Shown: piece after piece, positions 17,352 through 27,038 of the stretch | How positions within the stretch are numbered: the stretch's first letter is position 1 | Layout of the letters: the number at the start of each line of letters is the position of its first letter | Assembly (NCBI RefSeq): GCF_900156545.1 | Contig: NZ_FTNW01000002.1 | Coordinates: forward strand, 62,001-126,000 | Length of the DNA: 64,000 nucleotides | Direction: 5' to 3' | DNA from: Aquipseudomonas alcaligenes | GTDB lineage: Bacteria; Pseudomonadota; Gammaproteobacteria; Pseudomonadales; Pseudomonadaceae | Notes under the pieces: generated by a model | What the model was told of the DNA's origin: nothing | Database searches by the model: none | The model's input: only the letters and a program-made list of their open reading frames with translations | Program-made: the position numbers and the translations under genes

Positions 17352-18461
17352 TCAGTGACTGCGCTCGGTGCGCCCACCGGAGCGCGCCAGATAGCCCGGG
17401 CCGCTCTCGCACAGCAGTCCCGCACGCTGCACCGCCGGCAACGCGTCGAGACCGTCACGCAGGGCGTAGGCGGAAAAGCCCAGCTGCGACAACAGGAACA
17501 CCGCGCTGGCGCTGCGCTTGCCGCTGTCGCAGTAGCACAGGTAGGTCTTGCTCTTGTCCAGCAGGCGCACTTTCAGGCGCAGCAGGTGTAGCGGCATGTT
17601 CAGCGCCTGCTGGGCATGCGCCTGCTCGTACTCGGCCTGCAGGCGCACATCCAGCCACTGGGCACCGCCCGACAGCAGACGGGCTGCCTCGCCGAAGGAC
17701 ACCTCGTCGACCACCGGTGCCTTGAGCAGGGCGAAGAAGTCCTGGCGATCCAGGCGCAGCACCACACCGGGCTCGATCAGGGTGACGGTCGCGTTGCGCG
17801 GCTGGTCGGACAACAGGGCCTCTTCACCGAAGCAGGCCCCTACCTCCAGCTCGGCCAGCACCTGGCGACCGGCGTCGCCGCCGCGAAATACCTCGGCGCG
17901 GCCACTCTTGAGGAAATAGCAGCAGTCGCCCGCCTCACCCTCGACCAGCACACGGCTGCCGGCCGGCAGGTCGATCGGCCGCAGGCGATCGAGCATGGCG
18001 CGCACATTGGCCGGCGGTACCTTGGTGAACAGCGGATTCTCCAGTAGGCGCTCCAGCCATTCGACATCGTCGCCGTTGCTGCCCAGATCGAGCAGCAGGT
18101 CGTGGTAAGCCAGGCGCCAGGTAAGAAGACGACTGAGGTTGGCCGAATCGAGCATCAGCACGCTGGCATCGCTCAGCGCACGCACCTCGTGCTGACGCGG
18201 CAGGCTCGGCGACAGCGGGTGGCAGCTGGCTTCGCTGCCGGCCTGCAGACGCTCCTCGCCGCCGGCGGCATCGCGCAGCAGCAACTCGCCGGACAGCAGG
18301 TAATAGGTGGTACGGGCCTGATCGCCCTGGCGGAACAGCAGCTGGCCGGCCAGCAGGTGCTGTGGCACCAGTTGTGGCCGCAGCTCGCGCCACTGTTGCT
18401 CGGAAAGCACGTTGAGCGGATTAAAGCTGCGCAGCTGTTCGGGATTCAGCGGCTCGGTCAT
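17352..18461 (-). CDS. Cyclic nucleotide-binding domain protein with C-terminal rhodanese domain
   Basis: This 369-residue protein starts at 18461, chosen for its AAGGACAGG ribosome site; the frame is open another 79 codons upstream, but that stretch overlaps the next gene. Residues about 30-130 and 145-255 form two cNMP-binding-like domains (GQLLFRQGDQARTTYYLLSG; CCYFLKSGRAEVF and GEEALLSDQPRNATV). Residues about 265-350 form a rhodanese domain with YLCYCDSGKRSASA, where Cys in YCDSGKRS is the expected active-site position. No DNA-binding helix-turn-helix is seen, so it is not a Crp-type regulator. A link between nucleotide sensing and sulfur transfer or phosphatase-like chemistry is inference. 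Confidence 0.88.
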   Translation of the reverse strand: MTEPLNPEQLRSFNPLNVLSEQQWRELRPQLVPQHLLAGQLLFRQGDQARTTYYLLSGELLLRDAAGGEERLQAGSEASCHPLSPSLPRQHEVRALSDASVLMLDSANLSRLLTWRLAYHDLLLDLGSNGDDVEWLERLLENPLFTKVPPANVRAMLDRLRPIDLPAGSRVLVEGEAGDCCYFLKSGRAEVFRGGDAGRQVLAELEVGACFGEEALLSDQPRNATVTLIEPGVVLRLDRQDFFALLKAPVVDEVSFGEAARLLSGGAQWLDVRLQAEYEQAHAQQALNMPLHLLRLKVRLLDKSKTYLCYCDSGKRSASAVFLLSQLGFSAYALRDGLDALPAVQRAGLLCESGPGYLARSGGRTERSH

Positions 18462-18477
18462 CGACACCTGTCCTTCA

Positions 18478-19431
18478 TTATTCTCGGCGCACTGCGGCCA
18501 GTTCTTCCAGGCGTTGGGCCATGGCCCGGCGCCCCTGCTGGCCTCCGGTATGGAGCAGCAGCAGGCGAGTACCCGGAGCAAAGTAACCGGCCTCCACCTC
18601 GTCGCGCAATGCCAGCAGCGCCTTGCCGGTATAGAGAGGCTCCAGCGGCAACCCGGCGCTACGCTCGCCGTCGTCGATGAGCTGCGCCAGGCGCGCATCC
18701 ACCTTGCCGAAACCGCCTAGGCTGGCGTCCAGTACACGATAGCCGCGATCGGCCAGACCGGCCTCGCCCAGCATTGCCGGTACGGCCTGCTCCACCCCAT
18801 GCCCCGGCGGCACGGCCATCGCGACATGCACCATCCGCGCGCCCTGCTCGCCCATCACCAGGCCGGCGGCCGTGGTGCCGGTGCCGGCAGCCAGCCACCA
18901 GCCGTGGTAGTCGGCCCAGCCCAGCGCGCCCAACTGCTGCCTGGCCATCTCGACAATCGCCGCACAGGACCTTGCCGCCAGCAGCCCGCCTCCGCCCTCT
19001 TCGACGGGCAATAACTGTGGGTAGCGCTCGCGCCAGGGCTGCCAGAAATCGGGACTGTGGCGCCGGCGATAGCCGCCGTAACCGAGCCAGTGCAGCTGCA
19101 TGCCGAAGGCCTGCAGGTCGCGCACCGTTGGCGTGTCCTGCGCCTCGCCGCGCAGCAGGCCAACGGTGGCGAAGCCGAAGCGCTGGCCTGCCGCAGCCAG
19201 GGCATGCAGGTGATTGGAATGGGCACCGCCCAGGCTGATCAGCCCGTCGGCACCGGCTGCGGCGGCGGCCTCGATGTGCGGCCTGAGCTTGAACCATTTG
19301 TTGCCGGACAGCAGCGGGTCAAGCAGATCGAGGCGCAGTACGGCCAGCTCGACGCCGGCCCGTACCGACCAGTCGAACGAAAGCGCTTGCAGAGGCGCAG
19401 CGGGAATCCAGTGCGGAGCGGTGAAGGACAT
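18478..19431 (-). CDS. PLP-dependent D-cysteine desulfhydrase / ACC deaminase family enzyme
   Basis: This 317-residue fold-type II PLP enzyme has the cofactor lysine in SGNKWFKL (about residue 44) and the GGAHSNHLHALAAAG phosphate/Asn region near 68-82, both typical of the ACC deaminase/D-cysteine desulfhydrase family. True ACC deaminases need further active-site residues that I cannot confirm here, and most Pseudomonas homologues of this kind are annotated only at family level. It starts 69 bases from the stop of the coiled-coil gene at 19501 and ends 16 bases before the cNMP-rhodanese gene. Confidence 0.85.
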   Translation of the reverse strand: MSFTAPHWIPAAPLQALSFDWSVRAGVELAVLRLDLLDPLLSGNKWFKLRPHIEAAAAAGADGLISLGGAHSNHLHALAAAGQRFGFATVGLLRGEAQDTPTVRDLQAFGMQLHWLGYGGYRRRHSPDFWQPWRERYPQLLPVEEGGGGLLAARSCAAIVEMARQQLGALGWADYHGWWLAAGTGTTAAGLVMGEQGARMVHVAMAVPPGHGVEQAVPAMLGEAGLADRGYRVLDASLGGFGKVDARLAQLIDDGERSAGLPLEPLYTGKALLALRDEVEAGYFAPGTRLLLLHTGGQQGRRAMAQRLEELAAVRRE

Positions 19432-19500
19432 GCGGATGAATCCGGTCGGGTTCAGGCGCCGCAGTGGCGGCGCCCGCCGATGATAACCGGATGCGGCGCC

Positions 19501-20865
19501 TCAGCTGACGGTGCGCAGTCGCGCGCCGGCCTTGTGCCGGGCGCAGCAGTTGGATTCGCCGACCACGAAACGACTGGGCGTCTCGACCCGGTCGATCGGC
19601 ATGGCGCAGCGCTCGCCGGACGGCAGGCTGGCCTCGCAGGTCGGCTGCTGGTAGTGCGCCAGCCACTGGCGGTATTGCTCCTCGGAAACGAAGCACTTGG
19701 CCGCCGCGTAACTCATGGGGTTGTTCTGGTAACGGGCGATGTCCTGCAGCGGGATGGTCAGGTGCCCGGCGCCCGGGTGATAGACCACGAAGACCACGCC
19801 GAGCTTGGCCAGGCGCTCGAGAATTTGCTCACCGCCCTGGCTGGCCAGCTCGTCACGCTCGCGCCTGAGGCGCTCCAGCTCCTGTTGCAGCTGCGTCTCC
19901 TGTTCGGCACGGTAGGCCAGCTCGACGTCGCGGATCGCCACCTGCTCGCGGGCCTCGGCCAAGGCGGCGGCGACTCGCGCCTGCAGCTCGGAGTCGAACT
20001 GGGCGCGCAGGATATCGGCCTCGGTGCGGCCATGGCGCTCCAGATCGCGCAGCTGCTTGGCCAACTCTTCGCGGGTCTGCTGCATGCTGTCAGCCTGGGC
20101 GCCGAGCTGCGCCTTGAGGCTGTTGTTCAGCTCTTCCTGCTGCCGCAAGACCTGCTGCAGGTTGTGGATTTCCGCCTGCAGCGCCCGCTGACGCTCCTCG
20201 CTGGCCAGCTTGAGACGCGCCAGCTCCTCCTCGTATTGCTTGCCCAGCGTGCTGATGCGCAGGCGCTGCTGCTTGATCAGCTGGGCAGTCTTCAGGCGAT
20301 GCTCCTGCTCTTTCTGCTCGGCCTGCTTGTCGGCCTCCTCGCGCGCGGGATCGGGTGCCTGCCACTTGTCTTCGGCAGCCACCTGCAGGCGCTCGGCCAG
20401 CACCACCGGCGCGTCCTCCTCCACCAGCAGCCCCAGGGCGTTGCGCTTGGCGGCATCACGTACCAGCACCAGGTCGTTCTTGCCGGGCGCCAGGCTCGGG
20501 TCCCACAGATGCATCTGGTGCCAGGACACCGGACACTGGCTGCGGCAGGCCAGGCGGATGGGGCCTGCGCCCAGGTCCGGGCCACGCCCGGCGTTGTCGG
20601 CCAGGTGCCGCAGCGGCAGGTTCCAGCCCTTGTCGGCGGCGCCGTGCTCGTCGAAATCCAGGTAGAAGAACACCACGGCGCGCACCAGCAGGCGCGGATT
20701 GATCAGTACATAGGCCAGGCGCATCTGCTGGTCGGCGAACTCGGGCATGTTCACCACGTTGTCGAGAAGCGCCTCGAATTCGGGAAACAGCATTTCCTTG
20801 CAGACGCCGCGGTCATTGAAGAACAGCACCGCTTCGACCATCTGCGCTTTGTTCTGCATGCTCAT
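19501..20865 (-). CDS. Conserved hypothetical coiled-coil protein
   Basis: This 454-residue protein has an N-terminal globular part (about 1-150, with AVLFFNDRGVCKEMLFPEFE) and a long charged heptad-type region (about 175-330, rich in Glu, Gln, Leu and Arg). Its C-terminal domain contains CEASLPSGERC and CCARH, possibly metal-binding. The start at 20865 has a GAGGG ribosome site. I do not recognise a named function; similar Pseudomonas proteins have sometimes been labelled as partition-related, for which I see no motif such as a Walker ATPase. Confidence 0.8.
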   Translation of the reverse strand: MSMQNKAQMVEAVLFFNDRGVCKEMLFPEFEALLDNVVNMPEFADQQMRLAYVLINPRLLVRAVVFFYLDFDEHGAADKGWNLPLRHLADNAGRGPDLGAGPIRLACRSQCPVSWHQMHLWDPSLAPGKNDLVLVRDAAKRNALGLLVEEDAPVVLAERLQVAAEDKWQAPDPAREEADKQAEQKEQEHRLKTAQLIKQQRLRISTLGKQYEEELARLKLASEERQRALQAEIHNLQQVLRQQEELNNSLKAQLGAQADSMQQTREELAKQLRDLERHGRTEADILRAQFDSELQARVAAALAEAREQVAIRDVELAYRAEQETQLQQELERLRRERDELASQGGEQILERLAKLGVVFVVYHPGAGHLTIPLQDIARYQNNPMSYAAAKCFVSEEQYRQWLAHYQQPTCEASLPSGERCAMPIDRVETPSRFVVGESNCCARHKAGARLRTVS

Positions 20866-21004
20866 GGATTTCCCTCAAGGCCATCTGGGATCACGATCGG
20901 CGCGCTACGGGCTGGCCGTGCACACGCATAACCTGACAGGCAGGCGCAATCCCTTGTTTCGGGCAAGTCTAGGGGAAAACAGAAGGCGGGCAATGTGACT
21001 GGGT

Positions 21005-21040
21005 TGGCAGGCAACCTGCCACCATCCGGCTAGGGGATGG
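21005..21040. other. Two tandem hairpins in the 21071-20866 intergenic space
   Basis: TGGCAGG/CCTGCCA (21005-21011 with 21015-21021) is followed by CCATCC/GGATGG. They lie just beyond the stop of the SnoaL-like gene on the minus strand and may end its transcript, though no T run follows. Confidence 0.3.
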
Positions 21041-21071
21041 CGGTAGGATGAAAGTGTGACGGGTTGGGCGT

Positions 21072-21503
21072 TCAGGCCGGTTTTGCCGCCAGGTACGGAG
21101 CCAGACGGCGCCCCATCTCCTCACCGAGGGCCGCCAGACCGCTCATTGGACGCACCATCACTTCGAACTCGACGATCTTGCCGGCCTCGTCGAAGCGGAT
21201 CATGTCGATGCCCTTGAGCTCTCGCCCGCCGACCTTGGCGGAAAACTCCAGGACCACATTGAGGCCATCGGCGCTGACCAGCTCACGGTGATAGGCGAAG
21301 TCCTGGAACACCTGCAGCACGGTATTGAGGATCAGGTTGACCACCGGCGCGCCCGGATAGGGGTTGTGCGCCATGGGCGAGCGGAATACCGCCTGCGGGT
21401 GCAGCAGCTCCGGCAGCGGGCTCAGGTCCCCGGCGGCAACGAACTGGTGCCAGCGCTGCAGGCTGGCGGCTGCGGCCGGTTGCAATGGAAGATCGGTAGA
21501 CAT
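21072..21503 (-). CDS. SnoaL/NTF2-like fold protein
   Basis: This 143-residue protein begins MSTDLPLQPAAAASLQRWHQ and has the SnoaL-type layout: an N-terminal helix, LHPQAVFRSPMA, then beta strands with DMIRFDEAGKIVEFEVMVRP. Such small cone-fold proteins bind hydrophobic ligands or act as polyketide/steroid cyclases or isomerases; the ligand here is unknown. The start at 21503 is preceded by AAGGAGAAGCCC. It lies downstream of fadH but beyond a strong terminator, so read-through would be partial. Confidence 0.82.
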   Translation of the reverse strand: MSTDLPLQPAAAASLQRWHQFVAAGDLSPLPELLHPQAVFRSPMAHNPYPGAPVVNLILNTVLQVFQDFAYHRELVSADGLNVVLEFSAKVGGRELKGIDMIRFDEAGKIVEFEVMVRPMSGLAALGEEMGRRLAPYLAAKPA

Positions 21504-21532
21504 GGGCTTCTCCTTATTGTTGTGAGCCACAA

Positions 21533-21562
21533 AGAAAACGCCCCGCACTGGGCGGGGCGTCT
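21533..21562 (-). terminator. Rho-independent terminator after fadH
   Basis: ACGCCCCGC (21538-21546) pairs with GCGGGGCGT (21552-21560). On the minus strand the stem is followed by TTTTCTTT. It lies between the fadH stop (21568) and the SnoaL-like gene start. Confidence 0.85.
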
Positions 21563-21567
21563 GTCGA

Positions 21568-23706
<2,139 letters not shown>

Positions 23707-23802
23707 CTAAATGCACAACTTATTGATCATAAATGACAGGGCGACTAGGCAAGGCCGGCGCCTTGGCCTAGTCTGGCACCGTCTCTCGCCCCAGGTTTAG
23801 CC

Positions 23803-24918
23803 ATGCTCACCCTGCTCCGCCGCAGCCTGCTCGTGCTGCTCGTCATTGCCCTGATCGCCTATGCCGCCTGGATCCAGTGGCGCCCGAGCAGTTTCTTCCT
23901 CAGCGACCTGCGCAGCTCGCTGGCCTTTAGCCAGGGCCAGGACAGCGGCCGTGGCAACCTGCTGGGCATTCAGCCGGAACTGCAGGGCGCCGACTACCGC
24001 AGCGCGCTGCACCTGCACCGCAAGCTGTCCGCCTACCTGGACCAGGCCAGGCAGCAGGGCCTGCTCAACCCGAAGACGGTGGTGGTACTGCCCGAGCATA
24101 TCGGCACCTGGCTGGTGGCCGTCGGCGAGAAGCGCGAAGTATTCGCCGCCCGCGACCTGGCCGAGGCACGCATCTGGCTGGGTCTCAGTCACCCGCTGGA
24201 GTTGCTGCGGGCACTGTTCGCCAACCAGGGCACGGCGCGCTTCAGTGACGCGCTGCTACGGATGAAGGCCCGGCAGATGGCCGACGACTACCAGAGCCTG
24301 TTCGGTGGCCTCGCCGAAACCTACGGCGTGACCATTGTCGCCGGCTCCATCGTGCTGCCCGAGCCCAGCGTGGTCGACGGCGTGCTGCAGGTCGGTGATG
24401 GCCCGCTGTACAACGTCAGCCTGGTGTTCGGCAGCGATGGCCTGCCGCTCGGCCAGCCGCAGCGCAAGGTATTGCCGCATCGCGAGGAGGACAGCTTCAC
24501 CGCCGCGGCTTCCGACCAGGCCCTGCAGGTGGTGACCACCCCGGCCGGCCGTCTGGGCGTGCTGATCGGCACCGACAGCTGGCGCGCGGAGAGCTATGCG
24601 CCGCTGATCGCCCAGCAGGTCGAACTGCTCGCCGTGCCGGCCTACCTGCCCGGCAACGGCCACTGGAATGAAGTCTGGAGCGGCACCCCCAGCGACCTGC
24701 GCAGCCGCGCCAATCCGCCCAGCGAGGGCCAGGCCTGGCTGCATCACTCGCTGCCCATGCAGCTGGCGCCGAGTGGCGCGCGTGCCGGCATGGCGGTTTT
24801 CCTGCGCGGTCAGCTGTGGAACCTCGGCAGCGACGGGCGCAGCCTGGCGGTGACGCCGGCAGGCACGCAGCTGGTGGAAGAAGCCCCGGGTGCACGCCTG
24901 TTCAACCTGTGGCTGTGA
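23803..24918 (+). CDS. Membrane-anchored nitrilase-fold (carbon-nitrogen hydrolase-like) protein lacking the catalytic Cys
   Basis: This 371-residue protein has one N-terminal membrane helix (about residues 8-25), followed by a nitrilase-type domain placed in the periplasm. The expected catalytic Glu (98, in LPEH) and Lys (222, in QRKVLPHREED) are present. The nucleophile position, normally I-C-x-D, reads GVLIGTDSW (252-260), with Gly in place of Cys. This implies a binding or scaffold role rather than hydrolysis. It is followed after one base by the AraC-type regulator, so the pair is an operon. It is not Lnt, which has more membrane helices. Confidence 0.8.
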   Translation: MLTLLRRSLLVLLVIALIAYAAWIQWRPSSFFLSDLRSSLAFSQGQDSGRGNLLGIQPELQGADYRSALHLHRKLSAYLDQARQQGLLNPKTVVVLPEHIGTWLVAVGEKREVFAARDLAEARIWLGLSHPLELLRALFANQGTARFSDALLRMKARQMADDYQSLFGGLAETYGVTIVAGSIVLPEPSVVDGVLQVGDGPLYNVSLVFGSDGLPLGQPQRKVLPHREEDSFTAAASDQALQVVTTPAGRLGVLIGTDSWRAESYAPLIAQQVELLAVPAYLPGNGHWNEVWSGTPSDLRSRANPPSEGQAWLHHSLPMQLAPSGARAGMAVFLRGQLWNLGSDGRSLAVTPAGTQLVEEAPGARLFNLWL

Positions 24919-24919
24919 C

Positions 24920-25960
24920 ATGAAACCGGCCCGCGTGCGCCTCGGCGACCTTTCCGTCGCCTTCGTCCATGGCCTGGTGGACGCCCTGGCAGAAAAGGGC
25001 ATCGCCGCCGACGAGCTGCTGCGCCAGTTCCGCCTCGACGATGCGCGCCTGGCCCTGCCGCGCGAACGCCTGTCGATCCCGCGCTACATGCGCCTGGGCC
25101 ACAGCGCCATCCAGCTGTGCGGCGATGCCGCGCTGGGTCTGGAGATGGGTCGCCACAGCCGCATCGGCCAGGCCGGCCTGGCGGGCGTCACCGCCGCCCA
25201 GGCGCCGACCCTGCGCGAGGCCGCGCGCACGCTGATCCGCTTCGAACCGCTGTACGCCCACAACTACCGCGGCCAGTCGAGCTTCGTCGAGGACGCCAGC
25301 GGCGCCTGGCTGAGCTTCTACTCGATCAGCCCGTACAACGCCTTCAATCGCTTCGTGGTGGATTCGGTGCTGTCCAGCTGGCACCACCAGCTGTGCGCCC
25401 TGCTAGGCGGAACGCTGGCACTGGAACGCGTGGAAATCGAATTTCCCGCGCCGGACTATGCCGAGCGCTATGAGCGCTGTTTCGGTTGCCCGGTGGAGTT
25501 CGGCGCCGGCCACAACCGCCTGCGTCTGGGCCTGAGCAGCCTCAACCAGGCACTGTCGCAACACTGCCCGAGCACCTGGCAGCAGATGCTGGAGCTGGCC
25601 GAGCGCGAGCTGGAACAGCTGACCCGCACCCGCAGCCTGCGCGAGCGCATCATCCACCTGCTGGGCCCGATGCTGCACGGCCGCGAGCCGGAACTGGAAG
25701 AAGTGGCGAGCAAGCTGCAGCTGCCGAGCTGGACGCTGCGGCGCAAACTGGCCGAGGAAGGCACGCAGTTCCGCACCCTGCTCAACGAAACGCGGCGCGA
25801 CCTGGCGATGGCCTATATCCGCGACACCGAACTGGCGTTCGGCGAAATCGCCTACCTGCTCGGCTTCGCCTCGGCCGAGGCCTTCCAGCGTGCCTTCAAG
25901 CGCTGGAGCGGGCAGACGCCCGGAGAGTTTCGCCGCAGCCAGCGCCTGCAGCCGAGCTAG
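24920..25960 (+). CDS. AraC family transcriptional regulator
   Basis: This 346-residue protein has an N-terminal arabinose-binding-like sensor domain of the type found in OruR/ArgR-like Pseudomonas regulators (about 1-220). A C-terminal double helix-turn-helix (about 255-346) includes LEEVASKLQLPSWTLRRKLA and IAYLLGFASAEAFQRAFKRW, the AraC signature. The start at 24920 is one base after the preceding stop, indicating translational coupling. The inducer and targets are unknown; the upstream nitrilase-fold gene is one likely partner. Confidence 0.9.
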   Translation: MKPARVRLGDLSVAFVHGLVDALAEKGIAADELLRQFRLDDARLALPRERLSIPRYMRLGHSAIQLCGDAALGLEMGRHSRIGQAGLAGVTAAQAPTLREAARTLIRFEPLYAHNYRGQSSFVEDASGAWLSFYSISPYNAFNRFVVDSVLSSWHHQLCALLGGTLALERVEIEFPAPDYAERYERCFGCPVEFGAGHNRLRLGLSSLNQALSQHCPSTWQQMLELAERELEQLTRTRSLRERIIHLLGPMLHGREPELEEVASKLQLPSWTLRRKLAEEGTQFRTLLNETRRDLAMAYIRDTELAFGEIAYLLGFASAEAFQRAFKRWSGQTPGEFRRSQRLQPS

Positions 25961-25969
25961 ACAGCGGCC

Positions 25970-26056
25970 TCACAGCTCGGTGGCGTCCTCGGCAGGCTCG
26001 GCCGGGTCGTGATCGATGGCGTGGGATTCCAGCAGCTCTTCGACGTAGTCATCCAT
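25970..26056 (-). CDS. 28-residue acidic small protein, unknown function
   Basis: A short frame starts at ATG 26056, nine bases after an AGGAGG ribosome site that is the strongest seen in the window. It begins MDDYVEELLESHAIDH and continues with an acidic, Pro/Ala-rich tail ending TEL. About a third of its residues are Asp or Glu, and no membrane segment is visible. A sigma-54-like promoter lies at 26089-26105. It is not PqqA, which has a different sequence. The ribosome site makes translation likely; the function is unknown. Its stop faces the AraC gene stop nine bases away. Confidence 0.6.
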   Translation of the reverse strand: MDDYVEELLESHAIDHDPAEPAEDATEL

Positions 26057-26088
26057 TGGAGCTTCCTCCTGTCGTTGGTCGAGATTGA

Positions 26089-26105
26089 AACAAAGACCAT
26101 GCCAA
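26089..26105 (-). promoter_or_regulatory. Sigma-54-like promoter upstream of the 28-residue gene
   Basis: TTGGCATGGTCTTTGTT on the minus strand matches the RpoN consensus at 15 of 17 positions. The usual GC of the -12 element is GT here. A start about 12 bases on would give a leader of roughly 20 bases before the gene. Confidence 0.4.
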
Positions 26106-26163
26106 CAGACTGAAGATTCCCGATGACAGCGCGATGACGGCAGAAAAATTTCCGCCAGATGCG

Positions 26164-26198
26164 AAAAGCCCCCAGCTCTTGCGAACTGAGGGCTTCTC
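26164..26198 (-). terminator. Terminator of the tRNA-Val/tRNA-Asp transcript
   Basis: On the minus strand AAGCCCTCAG pairs with CTGGGGGCTT, with one mismatch, around a 10-base loop and is followed by TTTTC. It lies just after the tRNA-Asp 3' end. Confidence 0.7.
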
Positions 26199-26204
26199 TT
26201 TATA

Positions 26205-26281
26205 TGGCGCAGCGGACGGGACTCGAACCCGCGACCCCCGGCGTGACAGGCCGGTATTCTAACCGACTGAACTACCGCTGC
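26205..26281 (-). tRNA. tRNA-Asp (GTC)
   Basis: A 77-base cloverleaf has acceptor arms GCAGCGG/CCGCTGC, discriminator G and encoded CCA. The D arm contains GTTCAGTCGGTTAGAA, the anticodon loop is CTGTCAC with anticodon GTC, and the T loop is GGGTTCGAGTCCC. It follows tRNA-Val by 22 bases on the same strand. Confidence 0.96.
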
Positions 26282-26303
26282 GCGTCGGTTCTCGCAAGAG
26301 ACA

Positions 26304-26379
26304 TGGTGGGTGATGACGGGATCGAACCGCCGACCCTCTGCTTGTAAGGCAGATGCTCTCCCGGCTGAGCTAATCACCC
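26304..26379 (-). tRNA. tRNA-Val (TAC)
   Basis: A 76-base cloverleaf has acceptor arms GGGTGAT/ATCACCC, discriminator A and encoded CCA. The D arm contains TAGCTCAGCCGGGAGAGC, the anticodon loop is CTTACAA with anticodon TAC, and the T loop is CGGTTCGATCCCG. It is the first gene of a two-tRNA transcript. Confidence 0.96.
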
Positions 26380-26401
26380 GAGTAGCCTTGCGAGGTGGCG
26401 A

Positions 26402-26430
26402 AATTTACGCACCCCCCTCTCCTAAGTCAA
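26402..26430 (-). promoter_or_regulatory. Promoter of the tRNA-Val/tRNA-Asp unit
   Basis: On the minus strand TTGACT (26425-26430) and TAAATT (26402-26407) are separated by exactly 17 bases. The -10 box is 22 bases upstream of the mature tRNA-Val 5' end. Confidence 0.65.
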
Positions 26431-26492
26431 CACCCTGCTTGAATTTTTTTCTTCGGGACGATTTTCAGGAGGCTTTTCACGGTGCCCGATCC

Positions 26493-26509
26493 GGGTGCCG
26501 GAGGCACCC
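26493..26509 (-). terminator. Hairpin after gspM, possible operon terminator
   Basis: A 7-bp perfect stem GGGTGCC/GGCACCC with a GGA loop lies 17 bases past the gspM stop on the minus strand. No T run follows immediately, so intrinsic termination is uncertain. Confidence 0.4.
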
Positions 26510-26525
26510 GAGTGGTGCACGGGAG

Positions 26526-27038
26526 TCAGCCGGCACGCAGCAGCAGACGGGTGCTCACCAAGCCCTTTTCCGCCCGCTCCAGCCCCGCTTCCTCGACCCG
26601 CACGCCCTGCTCCTCCAGGCTGATCAGCCAACGCAGCAGACGCGCGAAGTCGGTAGGCTGCAGGCTGACCTGCAGGCCGCCATCGCCCTGGTTGTCCAGG
26701 CGCTCGATGTTCAGGCCCTGGCCGGCCGCGCTGCCAGTGATCAGCCCCTGCAGCGCGGCAGGGTCGATACTGATCTGCGGCTTGCTCTGCAGTGCCCGCA
26801 CCTGCGGCGCGTGTTCCTGCAGATAGGCATGCAGCGCTCGCTGCTGCTGCAGGAAGCCGCGTGCCTGCTCGAGGTTCTGGCTGACCGGCCGCCACAGCAG
26901 CAGATACAGCAGCACCAGCAGCAGGAAACCACCGAGCAGGCCCATTGCCAGACGGTCGCGCGGCGGCAGCGCATGCCAGCGCGCGGCCAGCGGGTTGTTG
27001 GCGAGTTGAGCCTGCAGGCGCATGGTCAGATCGCTCAT
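26526..27038 (-). CDS. gspM: Type II secretion protein GspM (XcpZ)
   Basis: This 170-residue inner-membrane component of the type II secretion assembly platform has a short cytosolic N-terminus, one membrane helix (about 31-49) and a periplasmic ferredoxin-like domain. It pairs with GspL. It is the last gene of the minus-strand xcp operon and overlaps gspL by four bases (27035-27038). The length and layout match XcpZ. Confidence 0.93.
   Translation of the reverse strand: MSDLTMRLQAQLANNPLAARWHALPPRDRLAMGLLGGFLLLVLLYLLLWRPVSQNLEQARGFLQQQRALHAYLQEHAPQVRALQSKPQISIDPAALQGLITGSAAGQGLNIERLDNQGDGGLQVSLQPTDFARLLRWLISLEEQGVRVEEAGLERAEKGLVSTRLLLRAG

Noticed and set aside
23803..24918. Apolipoprotein N-acyltransferase (Lnt)
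   Set aside because: Only one membrane helix is present and the catalytic Cys is missing.
25970..26056. Small ORF as PqqA
   Set aside because: It lacks the conserved Glu/Tyr core of PqqA, and no pqq genes are nearby.
26205..26379. tRNA pair as an integration site with a neighbouring island
   Set aside because: No integrase, direct repeat or composition shift is visible next to the tRNA genes; the low-G+C pair lies about 6 kb away inside an operon.
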